64,000 nt of DNA from Marthasterias glacialis (GCA_911728455.2 OU452219.1:14412397-14476396), one strand, 5' to 3'; numbered from the stretch's first letter, positions 25,560-38,102 are shown. Made by a program: numbers and translations. Notes: generated by a model from the letters alone, not told the origin.

Positions 25560-26000
25560 AAATGCATTCCACGGGATAGTCTAGCCACGGGAAACGTGTG
25601 CAGTACATAGGTAATGCACATACATGCATAATACACAGCCGCGGTGCACACGTCTCTCAGCCCAGCTTGACGTTTAGTAGTGTGCAAAGAGATTACGTAC
25701 ACAGAGAAGAAACATTCAACGTACAGCACATGTACAGATCTGTGTACCAACTACAAGAACGCAGGCGATCGTCCCGTCCCTCGTTCACGTGAATGAATAC
25801 AATGCACTTGTTCGTCCCCGGGTCCCCGCAACATGCAGTTTTTTTTTTTACAACAAGAGTCAGCTGAGAAACAACCCGCAGCCAATTGAATGACCGGAAT
25901 CGGTTTCCCATGGTGACGTGAACCCTGGGATATGACGTCAATTGTGGGGGGGGGGGGGAGCGCACGCGTTATTTATAAACACACAATCCGCGTGGCTGTG
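25560..26000 (-). promoter_or_regulatory. CpG-rich candidate promoter for the minus-strand gene at 25198
   Basis: CpG dinucleotides are clearly denser here than in the flanks. Read on the minus strand, the stretch holds a TTTATAAATA motif near 25975, a CRE (TTGACGTCA) near 25931-25940, a CCAAT-type box (ATTGG read on minus) near 25886, and several CACGTG/ACGTGA E-box-like motifs between 25785 and 25920. A 14-base G run sits at about 25946. The arrangement would suit initiation near 25800 with a 5' UTR reaching the ATG at 25198, possibly with a UTR intron (a T-rich tract precedes TTTTGAG at 25210). Transcription start is inferred, not seen. Confidence 0.35.
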
Positions 26001-26570
26001 CTCGGGTGAAAAAAAACACAGGCTTTTGTATAATCGGCAGCGTTAAACTATGTGTGAACAAGAAATGACTCGAGGATATAGATTCGTGACCGTTGTGATT
26101 CGTTTTCATTTGACAATTACTAGTTTCATGTAACTCTAAATTCACAGGCACCACTACACGGTAATTACAAATTTGGTTGTATAATAAGACCGACACATAG
26201 AGCTGCACAAAATAATGTAGCATGGATAATGCAAAACAGACGAACGGTGATAAGTATGTATAATTTTCATATTTGACTATATCTGAGCACACATTTTTGC
26301 TTTATACATTCGGTTATTTTGTACGAATTTGTTTTGCAGTGACGTCTTTACTAATCAGTTTCAAGAGTAAAATGAATAACCTTTTCTGAATTTGCTTAAC
26401 AATAATACTGCTTCTGAGACAAATGACAGCACTGACATTGAAATTTTCATGCGCAGTGACATTTAGGTTTACTTTTCGAAACCAAACTTAATTGGTAAAG
26501 TGAGTTGCCAGTTAGAATTTGAATTAAAGAAAGTACGATGTTCACACCAATACCAATCAGTGGCTTTTTG

Positions 26571-26760
26571 CCCCTACACCGATGTGTGATTACATAAACC
26601 CCATGCTTTCAGAGTCATGTGGGGGAGAAACACACTACAAGCTATTCGGGTGGGAGTCGAACCCTAGACACCCGCAGTGGAACACCAAGCGGGTGCGGGG
26701 GGGGGGGGGGGGTCACAGAGACCAGTTCAAATAAACTAGCAGAGGGTACCGCAAACAACT
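26571..26760 (-). mobile_element. SINE family A, degraded head with G tract
   Basis: GCCCCTACACCGATGTGTG and CGGGTGGGAGTCGAACC match family A. A run of 15 G replaces part of the A-box side, then CTAGCAGAGGGTACCGC continues the family end. Confidence 0.6.
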
Positions 26761-28119
26761 TGACAACCACTCCATTAGCCCTCCGTCTCTTCAATATCCC
26801 ACGTTGACAACTGTAAACAATTATTTGTACAGCCCGTGCTGCTTTGAACAAATTCGTGCATGAAAGATCACAGATTATTTCATATCAGTAAAATATGTAT
26901 CAAAGACTGCCCGAGGCCAAATCGTGGCCCAGATAAAAGATTTAGCATCCAGAGCTGTGAATGTTCGTAATTTGACAACATTATCGGCAAAACTTTACAA
27001 TAACCACTTCGGGTGAAAACAATAACCACTTCGGATGAAAACATCTCCCAAAACACTATAATTATTTCAAACAAGACATAGTAATAGGGCACACACACAA
27101 AAATCAACAACAACATGACGTCCGTGAATTTCCCAGAATACAGATCATTCATAACCAAACGACACTAATTCCATATTTACCACAGGTAACTTCATGAAGG
27201 CCCTGCTCGACGTAATGTAATTTTTGATAAAAAAAGCTTCAGTTCTCTGTCATGAGATAAGACATTTCATTCCTAATTTTCACTTATTTCAAACTGGATC
27301 TCCTAAGAACCACCATGTGTAGTCTTCCTTTTCTTCTCGGACAGCTTTTGTTTAAGATCCGACCTTTTATCTTAAGATTAATAACTTTTTTGTTACAAAA
27401 TCAAAGGTTTTCGAGAAAAATTTGAGAGAAAAAAAAAATTGAAAATGTGGTCCAAAGTTTCTGAGTCTATAGAAGTTTTAAGTTTTGTTACGCATGGACA
27501 TGTTGCGATGCTAAACTAAATTGTATGAAACGGGCAAGTTAAGTTCAAACACTTATTCTCTCGAAAATGACGGCATGGAAGATGGAACGATTTCCAAGAC
27601 TGACAGGTACCAGTATCGTTAATCCAAATTTAAAGAGCTTTTCGGATTTATTTTGTGTCTTTATGGTAGTTAGCATTTGGGAATGACACATGTATGAGGG
27701 TGACACTGAATCGTCATTTCGTAGGGCCGTATAGAACTCTACGGTGGCACGGGGCGTTGGTGGATGCAGAGGAGGCAGTGATGTACCAGTAACAAATCCA
27801 GCCAGAAATAAAAACCCACAGCAGGGACGAACTGAGAATGAGTGGGCTCGAACAATCCAACCATGTACTCAAGCATATATGAGCACATCCCACTAAATAA
27901 GGAGGAAAAGAAGTCCGTATGCTGCATGGAAATACATGAAAATAGTTCCTGAAAATATTATATTATTACAGACAAATTTGAGAGCCCCAAAGAGGGTAGG
28001 CCCACAGTGTAAAATATTGTAATGCGCATTACAATCATTAAAAATATACAAAAATACACTTAATTTCCATTTGAGTGATCAAATCTTAATGCAAAAGGAT
28101 AGGATTAGTTGGGGGAAGT

Positions 28120-28300
28120 AAGTTGCATTCTGGAAGCTCACCGATTATTAAGTTCACATACCGGCCAATCCTCCAGAGAGCATTCCCATCTGAAATTGTA
28201 TCAAAGTCGGGGAAATGGCATTAAAGACGCCCGCCCCATCATCAGTAGGCCTACTTATTCCGATTGCCGCAATCAAAATAGGCAAATGCGTGATAAGAAC
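28120..28300 (+). repeat. dispersed repeat TCTGGAAGCTCA, copy 1
   Basis: GGAAGCTCACCGATTATTAA, AATCCTCCAGAGAGCATTCC and GATTGCCGCAATCAAAATAG recur at 38217, 39294 and 58225. No terminal structure was recognised. Confidence 0.6.
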
Positions 28301-29354
28301 TAGCCTGGAGGGACTTCCACTTTGGTAATCTGTTGTGTAGACTAGAACAGAGGGGACGAGTTCTGATGGAGGGAGTTATGAACAGGCACCAGCAATCTCT
28401 TACAAAACACGAAAAAACACGAACCTTTGTGTTGTTTAAACGGGGCTACCTAATGCTATGGAATGTTCACTGGTTGGTTGTTTTATTTTATTGGAACTGG
28501 AGGACGGGAATACATTGACTCCTTGCATGAAGCCGGTGATGTATCATAGATGTAGCTGTAATCCCCCGAGACGTATCATCCTTGATTCCAAGACAATGCC
28601 TGCAGCGTGCCTTCCCCCTTTTTTTTAATAGACAGGATAATATAGTGCCTTTAATTTCCCAATGGAGGCAATGCAATGGCTTCCAATCTCCAAGTCCGTA
28701 AGATATATTGGGAAAACTTCAGTTTGGTTGTAATGTATTTGTGTAGGGTTTTTTTTCGTTAGAAACTTAGACAAGATTGTGAAAAGATGGGCTTTAGATA
28801 ACTGACAATATTTTCCCTCAAAGTTAAGAGGTCATTAGAGATCATGAGGGGAAAACACTTACGATTTTCAACCAGATGTGAAGTATAAAGATTTGCATTC
28901 TGAGAAGGGGTTAAGTAAGGGCAAATATTTAAACGTCTGATTAGGGTTACGGTCTTGTAACAGGGCTACAATTTCTGTTCAGAAAAGTTATCTTGCAGGA
29001 ATGATTACTGTTGGTAAAATTCGAATGCAGAATCCAACCCTTCTTTATCCGGCTCTCACAGCGGTCTAATGTGTATGGATCAATCTATAATTGGCTCACA
29101 CAACGGCAATATTTCGAGGAACGAGTCAACTTCTAAATCATGGGAAAACATATTGACGGGGAAATAACGAAATCGAAAGTAGTATCTTTGTGAGCTGTCT
29201 GTCTAGTTTTCCTGGTTAGTATAATACAAGCCGGATAGACACCTTTTATAAATCCTGCCGAATCCACAGCCGTCCGCTCGTCTCCCCGAAACCATATTAT
29301 TTCCTCTCTCCCGATTGCATCGTGTCGGTTTCTGCTTGCCCATAACCCATGCAG

Positions 29355-29432
29355 TGGAGCACGGTCACTAAGGGGCGGGGGCACGGGGGCATGTGCCCCA
29401 GCTGATGTCCGTGTCCTCGGATGCCCCCCCCC
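29355..29432. mobile_element. hAT-type MITE fragment
   Basis: GCAGTGGAGCACGGTCAC followed by GGGGGCATGTGCCCC resembles the left end and core of the element at 51814; no right end is seen. Confidence 0.4.
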
Positions 29433-30112
29433 CATTTGAAATATGGACTTCTGATATTACAAATTACCAGAATAGTATGCTACATTTTATAAGCTTTTTA
29501 AGTAGTAATTTCAATATCTAAAACCATTTTTATTTACACGCTGACAATTCTGTAGGCCTATTTCTTTTTACCTCATTGTCAGATAACTCTAAAAAAAAAA
29601 AAAAAAAAAAAAGTAGTAAAGGACATACCAAAAGTGCTGAAAATGGGCTTGTTTTGAAAAAAAATATACGGAAACTATAGTTAATTGGCCAAAAGTGCTC
29701 CCTAGAAAAAAATGGTGCACCCCATTAAATTTTACCCTATAGTTTCGCTGCTGCTCACAACTATAGAAATGGGGCATTGTTAAACGAACTACGGCCTATC
29801 TCATCATACAGAAATGACTTTTCTCAATGATCTATTATAAACTTATGCTTTCTTCTACCAAATATGCTTCAATGTACAGGCATAGATTAAGAACCAGATT
29901 CAGATTCGGAACTAAAGATGAGGGGGGGGGGGACTTCTCCATTATAACAATAATAACAATTTTGGGGCTAATCATCCATACTCGCAGCTGAAAAGCTGAA
30001 TTGTGGAGGACGCGGCTCTACATGCGTTCGAGATGCAAGCATTCGGCACATCAGCCCATGTTATGACAAGGCAGCACAGCCTGAGATCGAAAGTATTTGT
30101 TTTTTCCGAAGG

Positions 30113-30280
30113 GAGGAAAACCGGATGGCCTGGAGAAAAACCCACGTGGCACAGGAGAGAACCAACGCACAACTCTACGCACATAATGTCCCTAGCCAGG
30201 ACTCCAACCAGAGACACACTGGTGAGAGGCGAGCGCTTTACGCACTCACCACCAATGCCACCCAAATTCTCCGTTGCTCT
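30113..30280 (-). mobile_element. tRNA-derived SINE with GGTTTTCCTCC body
   Basis: On minus, GGTGGCATTGGTGGTGAGTG (A box region) and GGTTGGAGTCC (B box) are followed by GTGGGTTTTTCTCCAGGCC and CCGGTTTTCCTCCC. It is distinct from families A and B. Confidence 0.68.
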
Positions 30281-31208
30281 GACCCCTTCCCACCACTCTA
30301 AATAATGGGTCATTGATCAACAAGCTTTGGGTTTCGGTTCGAACAAAATGCCCCTTTACCCCCAAATTATTCAATTTGAAGACACATTGATGGCACGGTT
30401 GCGTGATCTGACCCACTTCTGATAATCACATTTTAACACCAAAGAAATTATACTCTAGCCGTGTGAAAACCACACGCTTACCTTTGCATTTTGATCATGA
30501 GTGAGGACCGTGACCTCTTTACCAAAAAGTGTATTTCCCCCAAAGCTTACACTGCGCAACTTGCAATGTTGTGGCTATAACAGCGGGTATTTACAAGGGG
30601 TTTAGAAGCACTCGTGGCAGCTATTAGCGCATATTGAGCACATTATACAACCCATTGGGCAAGTTCAATAGTTTATCTTTGTTGTCAAGCACCTGTCAAG
30701 TATTGGGTTCAATATTTTCCATTGTGGAATAGAACGTGAGATGTGGGTCAGCATTGTTCAACATAGGCAGAGGTTCCTTCTTCCTTACGTTCAGTCGTGA
30801 CATAAACAGTTCAAATAAACATACAATGCTTCAATCTCCTTTCACTATTTGCTTGTGAATATCAACTGTCTTTGGAGAGTTTTGTTTATTGCCCCTTAGG
30901 TATTCCAACGTGTTTTTTTATGGCAGGAAATGTATGGTGGAAAAAGCATAATGTTTGTCTATCTGTTTTGGTATAGACTTGTGGACGTAACGGCTCTAAC
31001 GCGACTATACTGTTCTCGCGAGACTGCTGGCACCCACTTACTGCCCCAAGCCGCATTCACGTTGTACCAAGTTAATGGGGCTGTAGTCGCGAGAGCAGAA
31101 GTCTCGCGGGAGCAGCTATCACTACAAGAAACATTAACGACTTGTCCTAAAGTCTAGTTTTCACGGAATCCCATTTGTGCCACGTCGCGTTTCTGTGATA
31201 CCAGTATA

Positions 31209-31440
31209 AGGTGGCGGTCGCCACTTCATAACTGACGGCCGCCACTTCATATGGTGGGAGCTACTTAATACTGACTGGCAGCCACCATGCACTTACATCT
31301 GACGAAAGTCACTTAATAACCGGCGGTCGCCATTTAAATAACTGGCGACAGCCACTTAATTAACTGGCGGCTGCCAATTGTTAAGTGACGGCCACCAGTT
31401 ATTTAAATGGCGGCCACCGGTTATTTAAATGGCGGTCGCA
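31209..31440. repeat. inverted tandem array of GGCGGTCGCCACTTAATAACT units
   Basis: About ten units of 20-26 bp, each with a GGCGGYCGCC palindrome, run first as GCCACTTAATAACTGGCGG and then, from about 31378, in the opposite sense (TTATTTAAATGGCGGCCACC). The whole block can fold on itself. Confidence 0.7.
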
Positions 31441-31503
31441 ACCAGGTGAAAGAGAAACACTATCAGCAGGTGAAAGAGAAACACTCCAACGAGAAAGAGA
31501 GGT
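31440..31503 (+). repeat. short tandem repeat CAGGTGAAAGAGAAACACT
   Basis: Two and a half copies of a 20-bp unit directly follow the inverted array. Confidence 0.7.
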
Positions 31504-31605
31504 AGTACCATATGAAAGAGAAAGCAACGTGGCACTAATGGGCTACCGTAAGTTTTGGTATAAATCAATAGGACTTCTGAACTATGACTGGATTACTTAA
31601 ATCAT

Positions 31606-31625
31606 GGAGGTAAACGTTTACCTCC
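31606..31625. repeat. 20-bp perfect palindrome
   Basis: GGAGGTAAACGTTTACCTCC is fully self-complementary and is followed by CTGATGAGTC. Confidence 0.9.
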
Positions 31626-31843
31626 TGATGAGTCAAGACGGGTTATTTCCACTCTAATAAACAAGAATTATAAAGGTCCTGAATTGATTTTGAAAATGAT
31701 AGTTATAACAATGAATTAAACAATTATTATCACATGTAAAGGTAAACCCAAATAATAGTGTGTATCCCCTATGCCATATTACATCTATTAAATTATTTGC
31801 ACTACCCACTGCTGATTACTGGATTCGAACTGGCCTCTCGTCG

Positions 31844-32045
31844 CCGGGAACGCTTGGTGCTCCTGTGGTAAGGTGCACTAATGGGCGGTCGTGGGTTCTA
31901 ATCCCAGTCGGGCAGCCGTGTGTACTTTTTCCCGTAGGAAACCCCATCAAGTATACTGTACATTGTATTCAAAGTAATAGGGACATTTCTCGCTGTCTTG
32001 ATGGATACCATTGGCCACTGTTACATACATTGTATAGGACACCAG
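31844..32045 (+). mobile_element. tRNA-derived SINE, degraded
   Basis: TCCTGTGGTAAGGTGCACTA and GGGTTCTAATCCCAG give A and B boxes; the body has CCCGTAGGAAACCCCATCAA. It is not a functional tRNA. Confidence 0.5.
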
Positions 32046-32262
32046 CATGATCGTTGTCATCATGTACCGGTTTAATGTCATGAACCCGGATGTGGCTAAC
32101 GAGTTTGCTTTAAGAGCACGGGGCTTCCCCCTATACCACCAGGGAGACTAAATCCGCGAGGCTATTGTGTCTCACAGAATGAAAAAAAAATCTCATTTTA
32201 CGTTTTTCTTTTGAATTCACCTGAATATCATTACGGGGCCTCTGTTATGCATATTTTTAAAA

Positions 32263-32435
32263 TACACTGCAAAAACTGGGGTGTTAAATTGATTCTCTCG
32301 GTATCTATATGTGGCAACACCGACATGGTGTTAGTTATTCCCACTGCTTTATCATTGGTAAAATTAACACCATGTTGGTGTTGTCATATATAGATACCAA
32401 GAAAATCAAGTTAACATCCCAGTTTTTGCAGTGTA
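32263..32435. mobile_element. CACTGCAAAAACTGGG fold-back MITE
   Basis: The hairpin is almost full length: TACACTGCAAAAACTGGGGT at left and CCCAGTTTTTGCAGTGTA at right, with inner arms GGTATCTATATGTGGCAACA and its inverse. TA at both ends fits a Tc1/mariner-type target. Confidence 0.8.
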
Positions 32436-33466
32436 CGGTTATACCACACTGTATGGACAATGTACGGCAATAGTCACCCCAAAGCCCGTTTTAGCTAGCC
32501 TTACATTCGACTTAGTACAGTAGTAGGTTTTCTGTATAAAACTAACAGCGTGAGAGCGTTCACAAAGAATAGTGCTGTGTATGAGATAATAACAATGCAA
32601 TCCAAAACAATTTTCACATACAATCAAAATTATCATTCCGAAAGATCTTTGACTGAATATTAAATGCATGTAAATTGGTTGTTAACCACGCTGTGTATCA
32701 TAGGAAAAATCCCAGGGACTTCAAAATGTCATTCGCAGGTAAAATCTGCAAAGAATTGACAGAAAATAATGTTATGTTGGTACCCAAGCACGTCCATCGT
32801 CCTCGATTTTATAACATCTGTACGGTTGAGTTAGAAATACACAAGACGCACTCACGGGTCATAGTCCGCTTCGCGTTTAATTGACTATTTTAATTACACA
32901 TCTGTGGTTGTCTTTCAATAATGAGGTAACCGTACTAGGTTTAGTTCGCTCATTGCTGCACAATGACACCGTCCTGTCAAAGTGATATCAGGTAATAGCC
33001 ACCGTTGACATTTTACAGGACGCGGGCAGATCTTTGGAGGCTGTAAGAGTGTTGTAGGAAGTAAAACATGACCTTCGGACGGAGATATCTGAATTCGAAA
33101 CAAGCCTTTAAATGTCATAATCATAACAGAACGCTAACATGGGAGATATATGGAACTCTAACAGGGGCTTGGAGGGTATGCTGCTGTTTAACTGATGTGA
33201 TTCAATATGGGTTTCTCGGTCATCAGCTCAATCTTTGAGACTTAAATATCCGGGGGGGGGGGAAGAGGTCAACACTCCACAAACCGAAGTGACGTCTCTC
33301 TTGTATTCTCGCAACTGCACAAGAAATCAATCGAAACCGTTTTGCTTTCTGTTGTGTCTGTAAAACGCCAAATTGAAAACGACCATCATAACACAGTATA
33401 GGAGTGCTCGTGAAAACGACGAGGAAAAAAAAATCCAGCAACTTTTTGTATTTTTCAAGATAATTT

Positions 33467-33742
33467 CGTCGTGTGCTCGGCAAAAAGGACGGTATATAAG
33501 CAATTTGTGTTTCAAGAAATTTGTTGCCGTGCAAAAGTCATTCTAGAAAGGTTAAATTCTGCATGGGGAATGGGGAAACATGTCTTCAGGGTAATTCTAG
33601 CAAAATAAAACTAACAAAAATGACACAGTTTTCATGTCAGAAGCCATTTTGCTGCTTACGTCCTTTTGGTACTGGGACGAACTACTTTATGTCCCCGGCA
33701 AAAGGGCGTAAGGCCTTACGCCCTTTTGCCGGGCACACGACG
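33467..33742. mobile_element. CGTCG-TIR MITE, copy 3, with 40-bp perfect palindrome
   Basis: TIRs are CGTCGTGTGCTCGGCAAAA and TTTTGCCGGGCACACGACG; the 4-bp target duplication is ATTT. The interior is in opposite orientation to copy 1. Bases 33694-33733 form a perfect 40-bp palindrome with half-site CCCGGCAAAAGGGCGTAAGG. Confidence 0.8.
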
Positions 33743-35126
33743 ATTTATTGAAATCCATGGCTTTTGTAAGCAATATGCCATTCGCCTCGGCAGCAATTTA
33801 ATTGTGACGCCCTAAGCCAAAACCAAGAGGCACTTAGATCCTATAGGTTATATCAATTATATAAGAATAATATCTTTCAAATAACACCCAACAGGGACCA
33901 TATGTTTTGACTGTCTTCACTTTTAATGCCGTTTCAATATTTCCGAGAACTGCCTGATCTTGGCATGGACGTCATAAATCAATCAATATGTGTTATACAA
34001 AAACACAAATTTTCACCAACCTTTCAACTAAATATCACAAGCTATTTTGACGATAGTCACGGCTGTAAAAATAAACAACATAATCCTCCCCAAGGCTTAG
34101 ATTCACAGGTACTTCGTGGTTTTCATTTGAAAACCGATGTGGATAAAAACATAGGATTTATTTTTTTTGTGGCTTTGTCATTGAATGATTCTGATTTAAT
34201 GTCTTCTGCAGAGCTTCAATGTACACTTATGACCAGGCAAATTTCAAAAATTTCCCTCCCTTTTTCAGCCCGGATATCTCACCAGTGACTTCTGTAACGT
34301 ATCGTCCCTTTAATCAACTGAAACATCAGTAATGCAAGACACCTAGCCAACACATCAGGGTGATATTAACCGAAAACTTCAGAAAGACATTTCCAAAAGT
34401 GCATTGATACTTCAGACATAACGCGTATATAAACGCGGGCATAACTTATACTCAACCCCGACCCATCAGCAATTCATGGTTTGCCGAATTATGTTAAATT
34501 CTTCCGTTTTAATTGCTCCATGATTTGACTACACCCAGTGGTGACTACAGGATCATTAATACATAATACTGAAAAGACGGTGTATATCTAAAGTGATAAC
34601 GGTCCCTTCTCGAGACAGAAATGAGTGCAAGCACTTTCAGCGAGATGTCAGTTAAGGAGCAATGAAGCAATTTAAATTCATAGGTTGTCTTCTTTGCTAT
34701 GCGGTCTTGGGATTAGGAGGATTTGTCTGTCTCAAACCGTAACTTCCGGACTGAAGCATATATTCTGACTCCCTTAAACATGAATTTACAAGATCTAGTT
34801 CAGGGGGCTGGATAAGTTTGCTTGCCAATTATTAGCAGCTTCAAAATGTTTGATTAGACGGTGCTTCTCCCTCAAAACATTCAAAGGAGAAAACCGTGAT
34901 GTTGCAAATTGGGTAATACAACACAAAGTAATGACAGATTTTTTTTTTAAATCCGTCAAATAACGGAGTAATGTAGTCGTCGTTAAACTGGAGTTGACCT
35001 TCACTAGTAATAACTAATTACTTTGTAAATGGGTATTTCATTTGATTGGTGCTATTCGCTGTTTATACTTACAATGTGAACAACAACTTTAGTTGGTGAG
35101 TAAAAAATTCTGAAGTTTAATGCAGC

Positions 35127-35205
35127 CTTGGTGGTGTTGCATAACCTCAGAAGTTTGAGTATAGTTCACAGGTTCCAGTCCCACCCGAGTCACACTGTCC
35201 TCCCC
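35127..35205 (+). mobile_element. tRNA-like SINE fragment
   Basis: GGTTCCAGTCCCACCCGAG is a B box plus the family A junction (CCCACCCGAG); the A box is poor. Confidence 0.4.
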
Positions 35206-35976
35206 CATCGCAAAATCAAATCAATTATTTGTCTAAAGGATTTAACGTGACATCCCCAAGTTGGTTATCATTTCTTGTTGATTCTGTATGCCCTGGGTAC
35301 GAATTAATTTAATAACAGGTTGATAAACGAACGGCAGGCTTAGATGAAAGGCCAGATCGTGGCAGCTATATTGCTCAGATTCAACCAATTATTATATGTT
35401 CATTACCGTACACCAACTGGTCATTGTTATTGCCAGTCTAAATAAACGTGCATAAAACATGAAATGCAATTCTTATGAGCAAAACTACTGCACGTGAGAA
35501 ATATATTTTAAACAGTTTTCTGTTTGCATCTACGGCAATCTGAGGCGTCACATTTCATCTCCAAACACAACCTGAGACACATTTTTATAAGACATCACAT
35601 CCATGTAGGCAAACCTAATATAGGCTATTCTAAAATTTAGGTTCTATATTCCAAATCACATCTACATATAGAATAGGCAACCTGGTTCAAGTAAGAGATA
35701 TCCCAAAATGTTGAATAGTTTTCTTATCACATCTCCAAATAGGTAACTTGAGAACGCACTGAAATCCAGTGTAGTACCATAGCGGACTGAGCATTACCAT
35801 GCCCTCGAAATGTCAGAACAAATAAATGAGTCAAAAAATAACAACACAGGGGGACAAGAGGAAACAAATAGAGAAGAAAGTCGGAAAATAATATAGCACA
35901 AAGAGCAACAAGAAAGTGTTTCGAAAATAACTGGCTTTGCACATGTTCCCTCACATCCTTACGGATCCAGCATGTA

Positions 35977-36035
35977 AAATAAGACATAAGACATAAGAAA
36001 ACTTTATTGATCTCCAATGGGAGAAATTACTCAAA
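35977..36035 (-). mobile_element. CR1/L2-like LINE 3' tail
   Basis: On minus, TTTCTCCCATTGGAGATCAA then TAAAGTTTTCTTATG with two TTATGTC repeats at the end, a layout typical of CR1/L2 3' ends. Confidence 0.5.
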
Positions 36036-37758
36036 AAACAGGGGTACTTCATGTTCAACTTATTGTCACTTTTTAAAGGAATCCCCTTGTGGTGTTTAAC
36101 CGTTCCTAATGACATTGCATTGTGGGGTCTATTGTTTCTGCTCTGTCAGGATCCACAAGGGCCCTTATGTATGTATGTTCATCACAACTCACTGAACTTG
36201 TTTTCATACATCGTAAGTTGTTTTCTTTTACGCATACTGGACTGTGCTGTCGTGTGTAAATCGTCAAGTTCTTTATAGGATGAATGTACACGCATCAATC
36301 TCAGTTGTGGAAACGTCACTTCATTTCGAATTGTGTTTTGCAAAGACCTGAACTAAACTAACATTAAAAGATAAGATATGTGTTATCTGGTTTTTAAAAT
36401 CCCTGCGTGAGCCGACTTGACAAGCAGTAAAATACATAGGCTGTATGTGATGCCCTTAAAAAAAAGAGAAAGAAAAGAACAAGAAAATAAATGGTGGAAG
36501 TCTTCAAAAACAAACTCCCCCGTACAACACCTTCCCCTTAATCGGGTACGGGGGATCTCAAGAATCCCATTTACAACAGCCCAGTCTTGGTTTAACGATG
36601 ACAGAATAGTTCTGATGTATGCGCTGATGCCATTTAATTATAAAATGTGAAAACTATCGCAGGTGCAATTTTCAACGATGCGAGCGCGGTGCGTAATAGC
36701 AGTAGACCTTGCATAAACCAAATACTTGTCTTGTATAAATGGTTACGGAACAGCTAACAACTAAATAGTTTGTGGAAGGGTAGCTACGGACACTGTCGTA
36801 CAATTTTTTTTAGCGTTGCCGAGCACAGAGTGATGTTTAGCACATCCATCCGCTGAGTACAAACTAACCAGGAATCACTCACGTTTATACGGTGCATATG
36901 TAATACTGTATTCGTAAACTGTCCCTAGATGGCCAGCACCTTTTTTTTTCTACCTTTAGCAAGTTAGTGCGCTAAGATTAGGTCCTAAACTGCCACATGG
37001 TTATGCAAACAGTGATCATCCAGGGTCCATTTATGAGATAAGTAGGCCTACTATCTGAACACGATAACTATGCTACTCATTAGTATCGATATGTCAGGTG
37101 ACGGTCCAAGTGGTAGGTAATAATATAACATAGTAGAGAGCAAGGTCCCGGACTCAATGAAATACAGCAGTAATATTGCTTAGACTTTGAACTCATTCAT
37201 TCGTCCTTCCTCCATGAAAATGGCATTTGAAGTGTCTAATAATACACCTTATTATTTCACCTTCGTGTACGGTACTACAGCTGGGGGTCATTTGTTTGCT
37301 CATGCCATACAAAATCCTATTTACAATTTGATACATTTTTTTTTTTAAAGATTTGGTATTTATGAGTAATCAGTGTTCATAAATATTCATCGGTCACAGG
37401 CTATAACCACACTGGAATACATCCGCAAGTTTCGCCTCCCTTTTCGCGCCATTTCATCATGGGCAATAATTCTATCGATATTTTAGCCAGACATTTGCCC
37501 CATCAATTGTTGAAAGAATTGACTCCTTGATTCCGTGACTACCCTGAGGGTAAAACTGTCAACGTCACTTTTGTTGACATCTCTACACAATTCTGTTTTG
37601 AAACGATGATGTCGTTTGGAAACATTATAAAAGCAGTGAGATGAGTTTTCAGCTACGCTAGTTACCTCAGCATTATTAAGATATAAAATAATGGATGAAG
37701 ATGTATCAATCAAATGATGTAAACCTATTTTCGTCTGTCCAACCAATAACATGTTTAA

Positions 37759-38102
37759 AGCCCCAGCTCAACATTGGTAAGAAAGAAAAACATGAATGAT
37801 CACAGATTTACATAAACCTTACATGGTATAAAGATAATGATGGTAGAAAACTTTCCATGAAATATTTCTGCCTAAAGTGTTATCGTTTCTAAATAATGAA
37901 TGAAACAAGATCGAAAAATTAGTTTTCGTCTCAGTGAGACGAAAACTCTGTCTAGAATGCGTACAAAAATGCTGAACGTTTTCTCGCAAATGAAACAACG
38001 AAATGAGCTGACATTTTTACAGGTTGGTTTTATTACAAATATTTAGATTTGTGCAAAGAATGGAAGCATTTACAGACTCTTTACCATTGTTGAGCTGGGG
38101 CT
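37759..38102. mobile_element. AGCCCCAGCTCAAC-TIR TTAA MITE
   Basis: The 22-bp TIR AGCCCCAGCTCAACATTGG(TAA) has one mismatch to the inverse right end, with TTAA on both sides (37755-37758 and 38103-38106). The left half (CACAGATTTACATAAA, ACATGGTATAAAGATAATGA) is related to the CATTGGTAA family. A short hairpin (GTTTTCGTCTCA around GTGAGACGAAAAC) lies at 37922-37946. Confidence 0.82.

Larger units (their letters stand above)
26765..30110. other. AT-rich spacer with few repeats
   Basis: It contains the dispersed repeat at 28120, the hAT fragment at 29355 and a 22-base A run at 29592. No exon was recognised. Confidence 0.5.
34290..37750. other. spacer, mostly unrecognised
   Basis: It holds the SINE fragment at 35127 and the LINE tail at 35977. 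On minus, a very strong polypyrimidine acceptor (ttttctttctcttttttttaag, near 36455) is not followed by a convincing exon. A hairpin CCCCCGTAC/GTACGGGGG lies near 36515-36550. Confidence 0.45.

Noticed and set aside
30470-30545. Minus-strand ATG ... AAAG/GTAAGC, a possible first exon.
   Set aside because: It gives only six codons (MIKMQ plus), lies in repeat-like sequence with a CCACACGCTTAC hairpin, and has no promoter features.
31606-31660. Possible hammerhead ribozyme (CTGATGAGTC after a palindrome).
   Set aside because: The GAAA core half and the cleavage triplet are missing at the right places.
32738-32884. MSFAGK start resembling a fatty-acid-binding protein N-terminus.
   Set aside because: Only six residues agree; the rest of the frame has no family features.
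33926-34288. Plus open frame of 120 codons.
   Set aside because: Composition is fairly protein-like, but there is no recognised domain or splice context, and frames this long are expected a few times by chance here.
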